A stretch of 10,069 nucleotides of DNA, from NCBI GenBank assembly GCA_046727855.1, contig JBKPDL010000171.1, positions 1-10,069 of the forward strand, in the 5' to 3' direction. A program made the translations under genes and the position numbers. How positions within the stretch are numbered: the first letter of the stretch is position 1; each line of letters begins with the position of its first letter. Source of the DNA: DASPWV01 sp046727855. GTDB lineage: Bacteria > Acidobacteriota > Vicinamibacteria > Vicinamibacterales > UBA2999. Shown in pieces: positions 1 to 7,858 of this stretch. Under the pieces are notes generated by a model that worked only from the letters and a program-made list of their open reading frames with translations, searched no databases and was not told the origin of the DNA.

Positions 1-3000
1 GAATTCAGCGTCAATCCCGGTGGCAACGTCGCCCCAGCGCTCCAGGTATACGGCGTGGTTCCACCGTAGGCCTGCAGTGTCGTGGTTGGGTACGGCCGGC
101 CCGCCAACCCGTTGGGCAAGGCGGTGGTGAGAATCACGGCCGCTGAGACCTCCACTGGCGGCTCAGTGACGCCGTTGTAGACGTCCTGGGTGTCGACCGC
201 CTGCGGTTGCACACCAAGCACGACTTCTGTCGGGTCCAGCTGCGCCAGCTGCTGCCGGGTGCCAACGCTTTGCAGCACGACGAAGGCTGTCTCGCCCGGT
301 GCAAGCGAATAGTGAGCGGCGCTGGTGTTTTCCCAGTCGCTGTTCGTGAAATTGTCGACCGACACATCCAGGCTCGAGATGTTCGCCAACACCTGCGTGT
401 GGCCGATCAGATTGTGCTCGCAGCTCGTGATCGCCGGCGACGTATAAAGCTTGTAGACGACCATCTGGAACTCGAGCAACGCCGTCGGGTCGAGCACCGC
501 CACTTTGGTGTTGTACGCGGCCGTGGTGTTGCCCTCGTTGCGTACCTGCCACCGGAATTGCTTGATCTCTTTGGTGGCGTAATCACCGCCGTCGAGGGCG
601 CCATTCTCCCATTCCGGGTTTTCCCACTCAGGATTCTGCCATTCAGGGTTTTGCCATTCCGGGTTCTGCCACTCAGGGTTTTGCCACTCGGGGTTTTGCC
701 ATTCGGGATTCTGCCACTCGGGGTTTTCCCACTCCGGGTTTTCCCATTCCGGGTTTTCCCATTCGGGACTCGGCCATCCGGTGTTGTTGAGACCCGGCGT
801 CAGCACGGTGTTCGTGACCGTCGGCGACGAGCTCAGAGAGACGTCGTAGACCTCGAAGTTCTGAATGTCGAATTCGGGATCAGTGGGAGGCACCGATTCC
901 GGTCGCAACAGCGAGTCGGGCGCGCGCGGATCGGGATTGAGCCAGACGCGCATCTTCTCGCTACTGTTGTTCGCCTCCGACACGTCCACCGCCACCGCGG
1001 CCCGCGGATTGGGCGCTTCGACAAAGACGCTGCGCGCCAGCATCGAGTGCGCCGGTACAGCGATGCCGATCTGGGTGAGCGGCGCGAACTGATCGAATGA
1101 CGCGCGACCGCCGAGAGGCTGGTTCGCAATCGTCATCTGGAACGACATGGGCTGCTCGGTGATGTTGCGGGCGAAAACCGCAAAGGCGCGCTGCATCAGG
1201 ATCTGCGTTCCGTCCTCCAACGTCGTGTAACCGAGCGGCTTGTTGTTCCACGCCGCGGCGGCAAACCATCCACGCGGCAGAATCGCGGCGCCGTAGAGAT
1301 CCTGGTTCTTCGAACCCGTGTAGGTTTCGTTGGCTCCCGGCACACACGCAGGTACCGTTTGCGTCGGATCGGCAAAGCTCGCTGAACCAAGACCAGGCAG
1401 ATTTGGACGCGTGTACGGTCGGGACTGTGAATAGTCTTCGTTGGGAAACAGCTTGACGTTGCGATGGTCCGTCCAGGCGGCAAAGGCAGGCGTCAGTCCA
1501 AGGTGTCCGGCGTTCCGCAGCCACAGGCCCGGCGACTGAACCGGATCCACGGGTACAAAATCCGGCGCGACGACATCGAGATAGTCGCTGATGAACGGCA
1601 CGGTCATCTTCCTGAACATCCGCACGTTCACCGGGTTGTGTTGCAACTGCACTTTCTGGGTCGAGCCTTCGGGGACACCGACGATGTACTGAGAGACCGG
1701 ATACGGCGCAAACGCCAGCGTCGCAAGCGGCGCCTGTGCCCCGCGAATGTCCGCGGTGTGGCGCTTCACGCCCGGGACATTGGCGGCCGCGGCATCGACG
1801 AGTGTCTTTTCCTCAACGGCGGGTCCGAATAATCCCGAGGCGTCATTGCGGAAATCGATCCAAATCACTTGCAGCTTGTCACCGGCGACCGTGGCCGCCG
1901 GCATGATCTGGTGCGCGAGATTGGGCTGATTGTCCACGAACACAGGCGCGGACCACTGCAGGCCGTCTGCGGAACTCGAGTAGACGATGCGCGCGACGCC
2001 AGAGGCGCAGGAGCCGCCAATTTGTCCCACGCGCTGTGCCCAGAACATGAACACTCTTCCACCGCCCGATGCCAACGTCGAGAATCCAGTCGTGCGGAAT
2101 GTGTACGGAGTCGTGCCCTGATCGAACGGGCAGTACTCGTATGGCGGCGAAACATTCGACTTCGTCCCGCTGCTGGTTCGCTCCACGAATGCTTCGGACG
2201 TCGAGGTGGCGTCGGCGCTGGCTGGGCCCTCGGCCACGGGGAACGAGTGCGAAAACGACGATCCACCGTTGCTGGACTGCGTAACCATCAGCGCGTCCGG
2301 AGCATTCTTTGTGGCACCTCGCCGCCATGCGACGACCACGTTGTTGCCCGAGAGGACGGCTACTTGGGGACCCTGATTTTTGCGGTTGCCCTCGCTCAGC
2401 TTGACGGCATGTGAGAACGTCGCGCCGCAATCCATCGAGCGGCTGAAGTAGATGTGCGTGTAATCGTTTCCGGCGCCACCGACAAACGTCGACCACACCA
2501 TGTAAATCGGCGTCTTCGGTACGGTTTGCTGGATCGTCGTTCCATCACCGACGGGGACATCGAGCGTACAGGTTTGCCCGCTGATCGGCTCACCGAGCGT
2601 CATCCACGGCTTGTCGTTGAATTGCGCGACATTGCCGGCATCCACCAGGGCCGTGCGTACGTGCTTGAACGGCTGCGTGTCGCCTTCGCGCGCGAGCAAA
2701 TCCATCCACGTCGAGACGAAAACGACGCCCTTGCCCTTCTCGCCACGCTCGAACGCAATGCCGCTAAGGAAGCCAACACCGCCCGCCGCCATGCGGACAA
2801 CCGGGTCTGCGACGGCAGGAAACACCTTGATCGGCGACTCCATGTGGTCGTCGAGTGCGAAGCCGGGGTGCATGTGGCTCTCCCAGGTGAGCCCGCCGTC
2901 CTGCGATTGAAAGACACCCGCCCACGCATCGCCGACGACTTTGAGCTCATCGATGCCGGCGAGATCCACGTAACGGTAGTCGTTCGCGCCGCACATGATG

Positions 3001-3224
3001 TGCTGCGAGTCGCGCGCCGACACGCCGCAACTGCCTTCGTTCTGCTGCGCGCGAAACGGGTCGCCCACCAGTTCAAACGGATTGATGGTCACCATCGTCG
3101 GGCCACCAACGAGGTTCACATTCCGTCCGGCAACCGGCCCGTTTTGTGCCGAAAGCTGAATTGACACGCCGGCCGCACCCACAGCGACCGCCAGCGCAAC
3201 GACGCCCCGACGAAGTCCCGGCAT
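1..3224 (-). CDS. Large secreted Asp-box (BNR/sialidase-like) protein with PEW(E/Q)N repeat and Ig-like domain, C-terminus cut by window edge
   Basis: The minus strand reads without a stop from ATG at 3224 to the window edge, giving 1074 complete codons. The start has a good Shine-Dalgarno (AAAGGA) seven bases upstream. Residues 1-26 look like a signal peptide: RR at 5-6, a hydrophobic Val/Ala core, and probable cleavage at LSA|QN. Asp-box-like motifs (S-x-D-x-G-x-T-W) are visible at residues 107-114 (SQDGGLTW), 263-270 (SMDCGATF) and 317-324 (SSNGGSSF), with a weaker one (SADGLQW) further on. They point to a BNR-type beta-propeller as in sialidase-like proteins; I see no evidence for real sialidase activity. 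Residues 820-874 are eleven PEWEN/PEWQN units. Residues 1031-1074 (GRPYPTTTLQAYGGTTPYTW, then LPPGLTLN) match the start of a He_PIG-type Ig domain, so more such domains may follow. The role is unknown; an extracellular binding or surface protein is a reasonable inference. Overlapping plus-strand frames here are shadows. Confidence 0.9.
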   Translation of the reverse strand, partial: MPGLRRGVVALAVAVGAAGVSIQLSAQNGPVAGRNVNLVGGPTMVTINPFELVGDPFRAQQNEGSCGVSARDSQHIMCGANDYRYVDLAGIDELKVVGDAWAGVFQSQDGGLTWESHMHPGFALDDHMESPIKVFPAVADPVVRMAAGGVGFLSGIAFERGEKGKGVVFVSTWMDLLAREGDTQPFKHVRTALVDAGNVAQFNDKPWMTLGEPISGQTCTLDVPVGDGTTIQQTVPKTPIYMVWSTFVGGAGNDYTHIYFSRSMDCGATFSHAVKLSEGNRKNQGPQVAVLSGNNVVVAWRRGATKNAPDALMVTQSSNGGSSFSHSFPVAEGPASADATSTSEAFVERTSSGTKSNVSPPYEYCPFDQGTTPYTFRTTGFSTLASGGGRVFMFWAQRVGQIGGSCASGVARIVYSSSADGLQWSAPVFVDNQPNLAHQIMPAATVAGDKLQVIWIDFRNDASGLFGPAVEEKTLVDAAAANVPGVKRHTADIRGAQAPLATLAFAPYPVSQYIVGVPEGSTQKVQLQHNPVNVRMFRKMTVPFISDYLDVVAPDFVPVDPVQSPGLWLRNAGHLGLTPAFAAWTDHRNVKLFPNEDYSQSRPYTRPNLPGLGSASFADPTQTVPACVPGANETYTGSKNQDLYGAAILPRGWFAAAAWNNKPLGYTTLEDGTQILMQRAFAVFARNITEQPMSFQMTIANQPLGGRASFDQFAPLTQIGIAVPAHSMLARSVFVEAPNPRAAVAVDVSEANNSSEKMRVWLNPDPRAPDSLLRPESVPPTDPEFDIQNFEVYDVSLSSSPTVTNTVLTPGLNNTGWPSPEWENPEWENPEWENPEWQNPEWQNPEWQNPEWQNPEWQNPEWQNPEWENPEWENGALDGGDYATKEIKQFRWQVRNEGNTTAAYNTKVAVLDPTALLEFQMVVYKLYTSPAITSCEHNLIGHTQVLANISSLDVSVDNFTNSDWENTSAAHYSLAPGETAFVVLQSVGTRQQLAQLDPTEVVLGVQPQAVDTQDVYNGVTEPPVEVSAAVILTTALPNGLAGRPYPTTTLQAYGGTTPYTWSAGATLPPGLTLN
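603..767 (-). repeat. Eleven 15-bp tandem repeats encoding PEWEN/PEWQN
   Basis: Eleven in-frame 15-bp units encode Pro-Glu-Trp-(Glu/Gln)-Asn at residues 820-874 of the large secreted protein. From N- to C-terminus the fourth position reads EEE QQQQQQ EE. The units are not identical in DNA: Pro is CCC, CCG or CCT, Glu is GAA or GAG, Gln is CAA or CAG, and Asn is AAC or AAT. Pro, Glu, Trp and Asn never change. No unit is broken and the period is exact. The block lies between the central region (ending NNTGWPS) and the segment starting NGALDGGDYATKEIKQF, so it may act as a spacer or a repeated binding surface. Confidence 0.95.
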
Positions 3225-3231
3225 AGGGAGG

Positions 3232-3237
3232 TCCTTT
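3232..3237 (-). promoter_or_regulatory. Shine-Dalgarno of the large secreted protein
   Basis: Read on the minus strand this is AAAGGA, seven bases before the ATG at 3224. It fixes the start that gives the protein a normal signal peptide. Confidence 0.6.
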
Positions 3238-3276
3238 CGCACAGAGACCCTTATTGCGAGATACGGCCCGCTCCTG

Positions 3277-3292
3277 TCCTAACGTCGTAGGA
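3277..3292. promoter_or_regulatory. Short inverted repeat between two divergent genes, possible operator
   Basis: TCCTA and TAGGA form 5-bp perfect arms around a 6-base centre (ACGTCG). The site lies in the 150-bp space between the divergent starts at 3224 and 3375, where a repressor could act on both genes. The arms are short enough to occur by chance, no regulator gene is nearby, and I could not place a convincing promoter for the minus-strand gene around it. Confidence 0.2.
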
Positions 3293-3370
3293 GGGACGGT
3301 TCGATTCCAGGATTTACACTTCTGAAAATGTGATCGAGGTTGACAAAAGGCTTGCGCTGCCGCGTCAAGA

Positions 3371-3376
3371 TACTAT
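3371..3376 (+). promoter_or_regulatory. Possible -10 box (TACTAT) of the DUF885 gene
   Basis: TACTAT matches TATAAT at four of six positions and lies ten bases before the ATG at 3387. A perfect TTGACA stands at 3340-3345, but the 25-base spacing is too long for a normal sigma-70 promoter, so the two may not belong together. The same TAC-N-ATGGTT string occurs upstream of the gene at 8221. If it is a true -10, the transcript would start almost at the 3387 ATG, and 3375 would lie upstream of it. Confidence 0.3.
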
Positions 3377-5132
3377 GGTTTCGGCCATGCTCAAGCGTTA
3401 TCTTTCGCTAACAATTTCGTTACTGTCTGGTATTGTCATTTCCGCTCAGACGGTCAACAACCAGACAGTCATCACCCCCACAAGTCCGTTGGCTGGATTG
3501 GTCGACCGGTATTCCGCGGATCGCAACTCCCTTTTGCGGCGTTACGGGGTCGACTACTCGCCCGAGCGCTACGCGCGACTGACCCGTTTCTACAAGGAAT
3601 GGCACCAGGACCTGGCCAACGTGCCGTTTGAGTCGCTCAGCGTCGAGGGTCGCATCGATTATGTTTTGCTGCGCTCGCGGCTCGAGTACGAACTTCGCCT
3701 GCTCGGCCGGGAGCAGCAGTGGGTCGACGAGACGGTAGCGCTACTGCCGTTTGCGAAAGCCATCACCGATGTGCTCGAGGCGCGCGCGCGGCTCGAGACG
3801 ATGCAGCCCGAGAAGGCCGCGGCGACACTCGATCAGATCAACAACGCCATCGAGGCGTCGATCAAACAGATCGACTCGGTGAAAGCGGCGGAGGCCGTCG
3901 GCGACGTGGAACGCGGCAGGAAGATCAATGCCTATCGCGCAGCCGAGATTCTCGCGAGCTACAAGACCAGCCTGCAGGACTGGTCGCGCTATTACTCCGG
4001 GTACGACCCGATGTTCACGTGGTGGACGGCCAATCCCTATGCGAAGGTAGACAAGACGCTGGCCGCGTACACCAAGGCGCTGCGTGAACGCGTGGTCGGC
4101 TACAAGGAAGGCGACGACGAGCCGATCGTCGGCAATCCGATCGGCCGATCGGGGCTGGTGGAAGACCTGCAGTCCGAGTTCATTCCGTATACTCCCGAGG
4201 AGCTGTTGAAAATCGCGGAGCGCGAATTTGCCTGGTGCGATCGCGAGATGCTCAAGGCGTCGCGCGACATGGGCTTTGGCGACAATTGGAAAGCGGCGCT
4301 GGAGAAAGTCAAGACGCTGCACGTCGAGCCCGGCAGACAGACCGACCTGGTGCGCGATCTCGCCCGCGAGGCTGAGGATTACGTGGAGAAGCGCGACCTG
4401 ATCACGATTCCGCCGCTTGCGAAAGAGGACTGGCGGATGATCATGATGTCGCCGGAGCGCCAGAAGGTTTCGCCCTTTTTCCTCGGCGGCGAGCAGATCA
4501 TCGTGTCCTATCCCACTGACACGATGGATCACGAGGACAAGATGATGAGCATGCGCGGGAACAACATCCACTTCTCGCGCTCGACGGTGTTCCACGAGCT
4601 CAATCCCGGGCATCACCTGCAGCAGTTCATGACGGCACGCTACAACTCGCACCGGCGCGCGTTCGGCACGCCGTTCTGGACCGAAGGCTGGTCGCTCTAC
4701 TGGGAAATGCTGCTGTGGGACGACGGCTTTGCCAAGACGCCCGAAAATCGCGTCGGAATGCTCTTCTGGCGTATGCATCGCCAGGCGCGGATCATCTTCT
4801 CGCTGCGTTTCCATCTGGGTGAATGGTCACCGCAGCAGTGCATCGACTTCCTCGTCGATCGCGTCGGACACGAACGCGCCAATGCGGAAGCGGAAGTGCG
4901 TCGCTCGTTCAATGGCACATATCCTCCGCTCTATCAGCTCGCCTACATGATCGGTGGGCTGCAGTTTCGCGCCCTGCATGCGGAGCTGGTCGAAACAGGC
5001 AAGATGACCAACCGCGAATTCCACGACACAATCATGCAGACTGGCAGCATGCCGGTGGAAATGGTACGCGCGTCGTTGCTGAAGCAGATACTGCCGGCAG
5101 GATTCAAGACGACATGGCGCTTCGTCAATTAG
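3375..5132 (+). CDS. Secreted DUF885 family protein (putative zinc metallopeptidase)
   Basis: This 585-residue protein has the usual length of DUF885 proteins. The family mark is clear: HELNPGHH at residues 407-414, followed by an EGW motif with Glu at 437 (EGWSLYWE). In this family the two His and the downstream Glu are expected to bind a metal and the HE pair to be catalytic, giving a gluzincin-like peptidase; the substrate is not known. A signal peptide is visible (LKRYLSLTISLLSGIVISAQ), so the protein should be exported to the periplasm or outside. The frame also opens at GTG 3330, with ATGs at 3375 and 3387. I chose 3375 as the first ATG, with only a weak AAGA before it; 3387 gives a compact signal peptide and is equally possible, while 3330 adds 15 residues that do not look like a signal peptide. 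It diverges from the large secreted protein and converges on the TonB receptor. Confidence 0.93.
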   Translation: MVSAMLKRYLSLTISLLSGIVISAQTVNNQTVITPTSPLAGLVDRYSADRNSLLRRYGVDYSPERYARLTRFYKEWHQDLANVPFESLSVEGRIDYVLLRSRLEYELRLLGREQQWVDETVALLPFAKAITDVLEARARLETMQPEKAAATLDQINNAIEASIKQIDSVKAAEAVGDVERGRKINAYRAAEILASYKTSLQDWSRYYSGYDPMFTWWTANPYAKVDKTLAAYTKALRERVVGYKEGDDEPIVGNPIGRSGLVEDLQSEFIPYTPEELLKIAEREFAWCDREMLKASRDMGFGDNWKAALEKVKTLHVEPGRQTDLVRDLAREAEDYVEKRDLITIPPLAKEDWRMIMMSPERQKVSPFFLGGEQIIVSYPTDTMDHEDKMMSMRGNNIHFSRSTVFHELNPGHHLQQFMTARYNSHRRAFGTPFWTEGWSLYWEMLLWDDGFAKTPENRVGMLFWRMHRQARIIFSLRFHLGEWSPQQCIDFLVDRVGHERANAEAEVRRSFNGTYPPLYQLAYMIGGLQFRALHAELVETGKMTNREFHDTIMQTGSMPVEMVRASLLKQILPAGFKTTWRFVN

Positions 5133-5158
5133 GTCAGTGGGCTGGGTCTGGCAGGTGG

Positions 5159-5214
5159 GGCAGTGAAGCTCCGCCTCAAACCGCCAAGAACACTACAGGC
5201 TCCGCTTCACTGCC
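5159..5214 (+). terminator. Perfect 11-bp inverted repeat after the DUF885 gene, possible terminator
   Basis: GGCAGTGAAGC (5159-5169) and GCTTCACTGCC (5204-5214) are perfect complements around a 34-base loop, 26 bases after the DUF885 stop. A T-rich stretch (TGTTGTTTT, 5220-5228) follows on the plus strand, which fits termination loosely. The loop is long and the T-run is about ten bases away, so this is not a textbook intrinsic terminator. Confidence 0.45.
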
Positions 5215-5228
5215 ATAAGTGTTGTTTT

Positions 5229-5247
5229 GCCCCGCCTCCGGCGGGGC
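5229..5247. terminator. GC-rich hairpin between convergent genes
   Basis: GCCCCGCC and GGCGGGGC pair perfectly (8 bp) around a three-base loop (TCC). There is no T-run after it on either strand, though TTTT precedes it on the plus strand. It lies in the convergent space between the DUF885 gene and the TonB receptor gene and could stop or stabilise transcripts from either side. Confidence 0.45.
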
Positions 5248-5316
5248 CTAGACATCTTCCAAGGCACTTGAAAACTTGCTTCAATATTCACGCCCTCAGC
5301 CTTAGGAGATGTCTAG
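5248..5316. repeat. 17-bp imperfect inverted repeat, 35-base loop
   Basis: The arm at 5248-5264 (CTAGACATCTTCCAAGG) and the arm at 5300-5316 (CCTTAGGAGATGTCTAG) pair at 15 of 17 positions; the outer ten are perfect. A smaller inverted repeat, TTGAA/TTCAA, sits in the loop (5268-5272 and 5280-5284). It directly abuts the GC hairpin at 5229-5247. Its loop is almost the same size as that of the repeat at 5159-5214. No coding potential is seen; it could be a terminator for the TonB receptor gene or a relic of a small mobile repeat. Confidence 0.5.
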
Positions 5317-5387
5317 TGGCGAGAGAGATCCGAATGGGTCGGACTCGTTACCTCCGCATCTGCCCGCCCGACCTGGCCGAACTCCAG

Positions 5388-7724
5388 CTACTTCGCGAAA
5401 CGCACCCGCACTCCGCCATGCACCAGCCGCGGCGATCCGATCGTCGTCGGCAGCGTTCCGACAATGTATTCCTCGTCGAACAGATTCTGCACCCCGAAGA
5501 ACACTTCGACGTTGCGAACGAGGGCGCGCGATACGGTGAACTCCACGGTTGCGTACCCCGGCAATCCCGGTGCCGTTTCGCCGGGCACGACTCGTGTGTT
5601 CGTATCGTCGTCAAACTGACGGCCGATGAACTGCACGCCGAACGCGGCGGTGACCCAGTCCGGATTCGCGTAGGAGACCTGGAACGAGCCTCGATGCTCC
5701 GGCACCTGCGGCAAAAACTTGCCGACGAGATCCGGATTCGCTGCGAACTCCGTCACCTTGGCCTGGTTGAAGAGATATCCCGCATTCACACGCCAATCTG
5801 ACGCGAAGCGGTACTCGACGTCGTTCTGCAGGCCCCAGACGCGCGTGCGACCGAGATTCTGCCGCTGCAGCGTGTTCACGAGATCGGTACGCGTCACGTT
5901 CGACACGGGGTTTTCGACGCGGTTGTCGTACCAGGTTGAACGCAGCGTAAGGTTGCGGATCGGCTCGACACGCAACCCCAATTCGCCGCCGACGAGCCGC
6001 TCGGGGCCGAGTTGATCGTTGGCAAGCGTGAGAATCGCACCGACGCGGAATTGCCGATAGAGCTCGTTGAGGGTGGGCGCGCGGAAGCCCCAGCTGATGT
6101 TGCCCCACGCCGTGACGCGGTCGCTGATGTGATACAGCGCGGCGAATCGCGGACTTGCAACAGTGTCTTCGGTATCCGGGATCGTCGGGCGATTCCCAGG
6201 CCCAGGTGTACCGGAAGGCACGTTGGTTTCGAGGTTGTGCGCGTCGTAATTGCGCCAACTGTCCACTCGCGCGCTGACTGTGAGCACAAGCTGACTGGTC
6301 GGCGTGAAGACATCCTGGAGAAACGCGGAAATGCTGCGCTGAGTACCTCCAGAAACGCGGTGCAGCGTCACCGTTTGTCCGCGCACCGGGTCCAGCGCGT
6401 CTTCCTCGCTATCGCCATCGACCCAACGGAAGTCCCCGCCGGCACTGAAGTAGTGGCGCAGGCCGAACGCGCGCGACCACTGCGCCATGCCGCCCACGCT
6501 CGTGGTGGGCACGCGCTGGTTGAGCGTCATCCGCCCGATGCTGCGGGGCGGGTTCGCAGCCGGCACCGCGAGGAAGTTGCTGCGGAAGGTTTCGAAATCG
6601 GTAAACACGCGCGCCTGCAAATCACTTTGATCCGGCAACTGCGCGCGCACGCCGCCACTCGCCGACGTCCACCGCGTGTCGTTGGCTTCCGGAGTACCGT
6701 CGATCGTGCTCGCCTTTCCGTTGTCGCGTTCTTCCCTGAAGTATCCGGCGCGGAAAAACACATTCAGGCGATTGGTGGGCGTGTAATCGACCTTTCCGCT
6801 CACGTTGCGGAAGTTGACCGCCGCCTGCGTGTCGACACCAGGACCGGGATTCACAGGCGATGGCCGGCGCTCGTCTTCCCTGACGATCGGAAAGCCTTCG
6901 GTATCGAAAAGGCTTCCTTCGACGGACGCGCCAAGCCGGCCCCAGACATCGCTGGCAAAGAAGTCCATCTTCGGACTATCGCGATTGCCGTACTGCGCGC
7001 TGAATTCGGCGGTCCGCCGCGCCGGCCGATTGCCGACGATGTTGATGACGCCGCCCATCGCGTAGTTACCGTACAGACTCGAGCTCGATCCGTCCACGAC
7101 CTCGATGCGATCGACGGCGGTCATCGGCACCCGTGTCCAGTAGACCCAGCCGCCGAACGGATCGTTGAACGGCGTGCCGTCGACGAGAACAAGCGTGCGG
7201 CTTACGCCGCTCGGGCCGATGCCGCGCAGCGAGACGCCCTGCGCCGTCGGATGCGACGACAGGCTGCTCGTCCGTCGGAACAGGCTGAACGTTGGAACTC
7301 GCCGCAGCACGTCGTCGGCGACGACTGCCGCCGAGTTCGCGATCTCTGCGCTGTCGAGAATATTGATGCTCGCGGGGATATTGCCGAGCAGCTCTTCGTT
7401 GCGCGCCGGTGTCACCGTCACGGTCTCGAGCAGCGCGGCGGGCGCGACCACGATCTCGATGTCCACGAGATCGGAGAGCGGCTGCCGTTTCTCAGCGAAT
7501 CCGCCCGCACGCACGATCAAAGTCGCCCCTGCAGCCGCGGGTTTCGAGAGTCTGAACCGGCCATCGGGGCTGGTGACAGTTTGTTCTTCCGTCCCTGAAT
7601 CGGATCGGAGAATCACCGTGGCTCCGGCCACGGCGCCACCGCTCTGATCCACGACAACGCCGCTCACACCGCTTTGCTGCGCCGCGAGCATCAAGGTCAT
7701 CACAAGGGCATGTATTGCGCTCAT
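5388..7724 (-). CDS. TonB-dependent outer membrane receptor with carboxypeptidase-regulatory-like N-terminal domain
   Basis: This is a 778-residue outer membrane active transporter, driven by TonB-ExbB-ExbD. In order: a short hydrophobic leader (residues 1-15, cleavage perhaps before QQ; it lacks the usual basic residues); a carboxypeptidase-regulatory-like beta-sandwich at about 17-95 (GVVVDQSGGAVAGATV, TSPDGRFRLS); a TonB-box-like ETVTVT at 100-105; a plug domain at about 112-230, with SLRGIGPSGVSRTLVLVDG and an ending like SSSSLYGNYAMGGVINI; and a barrel to the C-terminus, with FRAPTLNELYRQF and NLFDEEY motifs. The last residues, VHGGVRVRFAK, form an amphipathic strand but end in Lys rather than the common Phe. 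The ligand cannot be told: no transporter, siderophore or cobalamin genes are adjacent and I see no riboswitch upstream. ATG 7724 is the first start after an in-frame TAA, but no Shine-Dalgarno precedes it. The long plus-strand frame at 6012-7598 is its shadow. Confidence 0.95.
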   Translation of the reverse strand: MSAIHALVMTLMLAAQQSGVSGVVVDQSGGAVAGATVILRSDSGTEEQTVTSPDGRFRLSKPAAAGATLIVRAGGFAEKRQPLSDLVDIEIVVAPAALLETVTVTPARNEELLGNIPASINILDSAEIANSAAVVADDVLRRVPTFSLFRRTSSLSSHPTAQGVSLRGIGPSGVSRTLVLVDGTPFNDPFGGWVYWTRVPMTAVDRIEVVDGSSSSLYGNYAMGGVINIVGNRPARRTAEFSAQYGNRDSPKMDFFASDVWGRLGASVEGSLFDTEGFPIVREDERRPSPVNPGPGVDTQAAVNFRNVSGKVDYTPTNRLNVFFRAGYFREERDNGKASTIDGTPEANDTRWTSASGGVRAQLPDQSDLQARVFTDFETFRSNFLAVPAANPPRSIGRMTLNQRVPTTSVGGMAQWSRAFGLRHYFSAGGDFRWVDGDSEEDALDPVRGQTVTLHRVSGGTQRSISAFLQDVFTPTSQLVLTVSARVDSWRNYDAHNLETNVPSGTPGPGNRPTIPDTEDTVASPRFAALYHISDRVTAWGNISWGFRAPTLNELYRQFRVGAILTLANDQLGPERLVGGELGLRVEPIRNLTLRSTWYDNRVENPVSNVTRTDLVNTLQRQNLGRTRVWGLQNDVEYRFASDWRVNAGYLFNQAKVTEFAANPDLVGKFLPQVPEHRGSFQVSYANPDWVTAAFGVQFIGRQFDDDTNTRVVPGETAPGLPGYATVEFTVSRALVRNVEVFFGVQNLFDEEYIVGTLPTTIGSPRLVHGGVRVRFAK

Positions 7725-7852
7725 GTCGTTGTTTGGCTGGACAAGATCGGTAGGACTTTACACCAAGAGATGGGCTGGACGAGCAGATCGTGCTGGCATG
7801 CTCCGTGCTGCGTCGACGACGGCTCTCCCAGCGCCACGACGCGTACTGATAC

Positions 7853-7858
7853 AGGAGG
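7853..7858 (+). promoter_or_regulatory. Strong Shine-Dalgarno of the CsbD-like gene
   Basis: AGGAGG lies seven bases before ATG 7866. It decides the start: the same frame is open from 7674, but only the 7866 start has a ribosome site and gives the normal CsbD N-terminus. It is the best Shine-Dalgarno in the window. Confidence 0.85.

Noticed and set aside
1..6. Window begins with GAATTC (EcoRI), perhaps a cloning junction
   Set aside because: Other GAATTC sites occur within the window and the protein reads naturally through this one, so it says nothing about the source.
207..1100. Long plus-strand open frame with a run of VLPFR/VLPLG-like repeats
   Set aside because: It is the reverse strand of the PEWEN array and the rest of the large secreted protein; the minus strand gives a signal peptide, Asp-boxes and an Ig-like domain, and the plus frame gives nothing recognisable.
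2454..3164. 236-codon plus-strand open frame, and several 100-200-codon minus-strand frames across 961-3076
   Set aside because: They overlap the continuous minus-strand frame of the large secreted protein in other phases, are rich in Arg/Ala/Ser as high-GC shadows are, and show no domain.
3340..3376. TTGACA (3340-3345) with TACTAT (3371-3376) as a full sigma-70 promoter
   Set aside because: The 25-base spacer is far from 17; the hexamer at 17 bases (CGTCAA) does not resemble a -10.
3741..4814. 357-codon minus-strand open frame inside the DUF885 gene
   Set aside because: It is a shadow of the plus-strand gene, which carries the HELNPGHH and EGW motifs.
6012..7598. 528-codon plus-strand open frame
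   Set aside because: It is antisense to the TonB receptor, His/Arg-rich, and has no recognisable domain or start signal.
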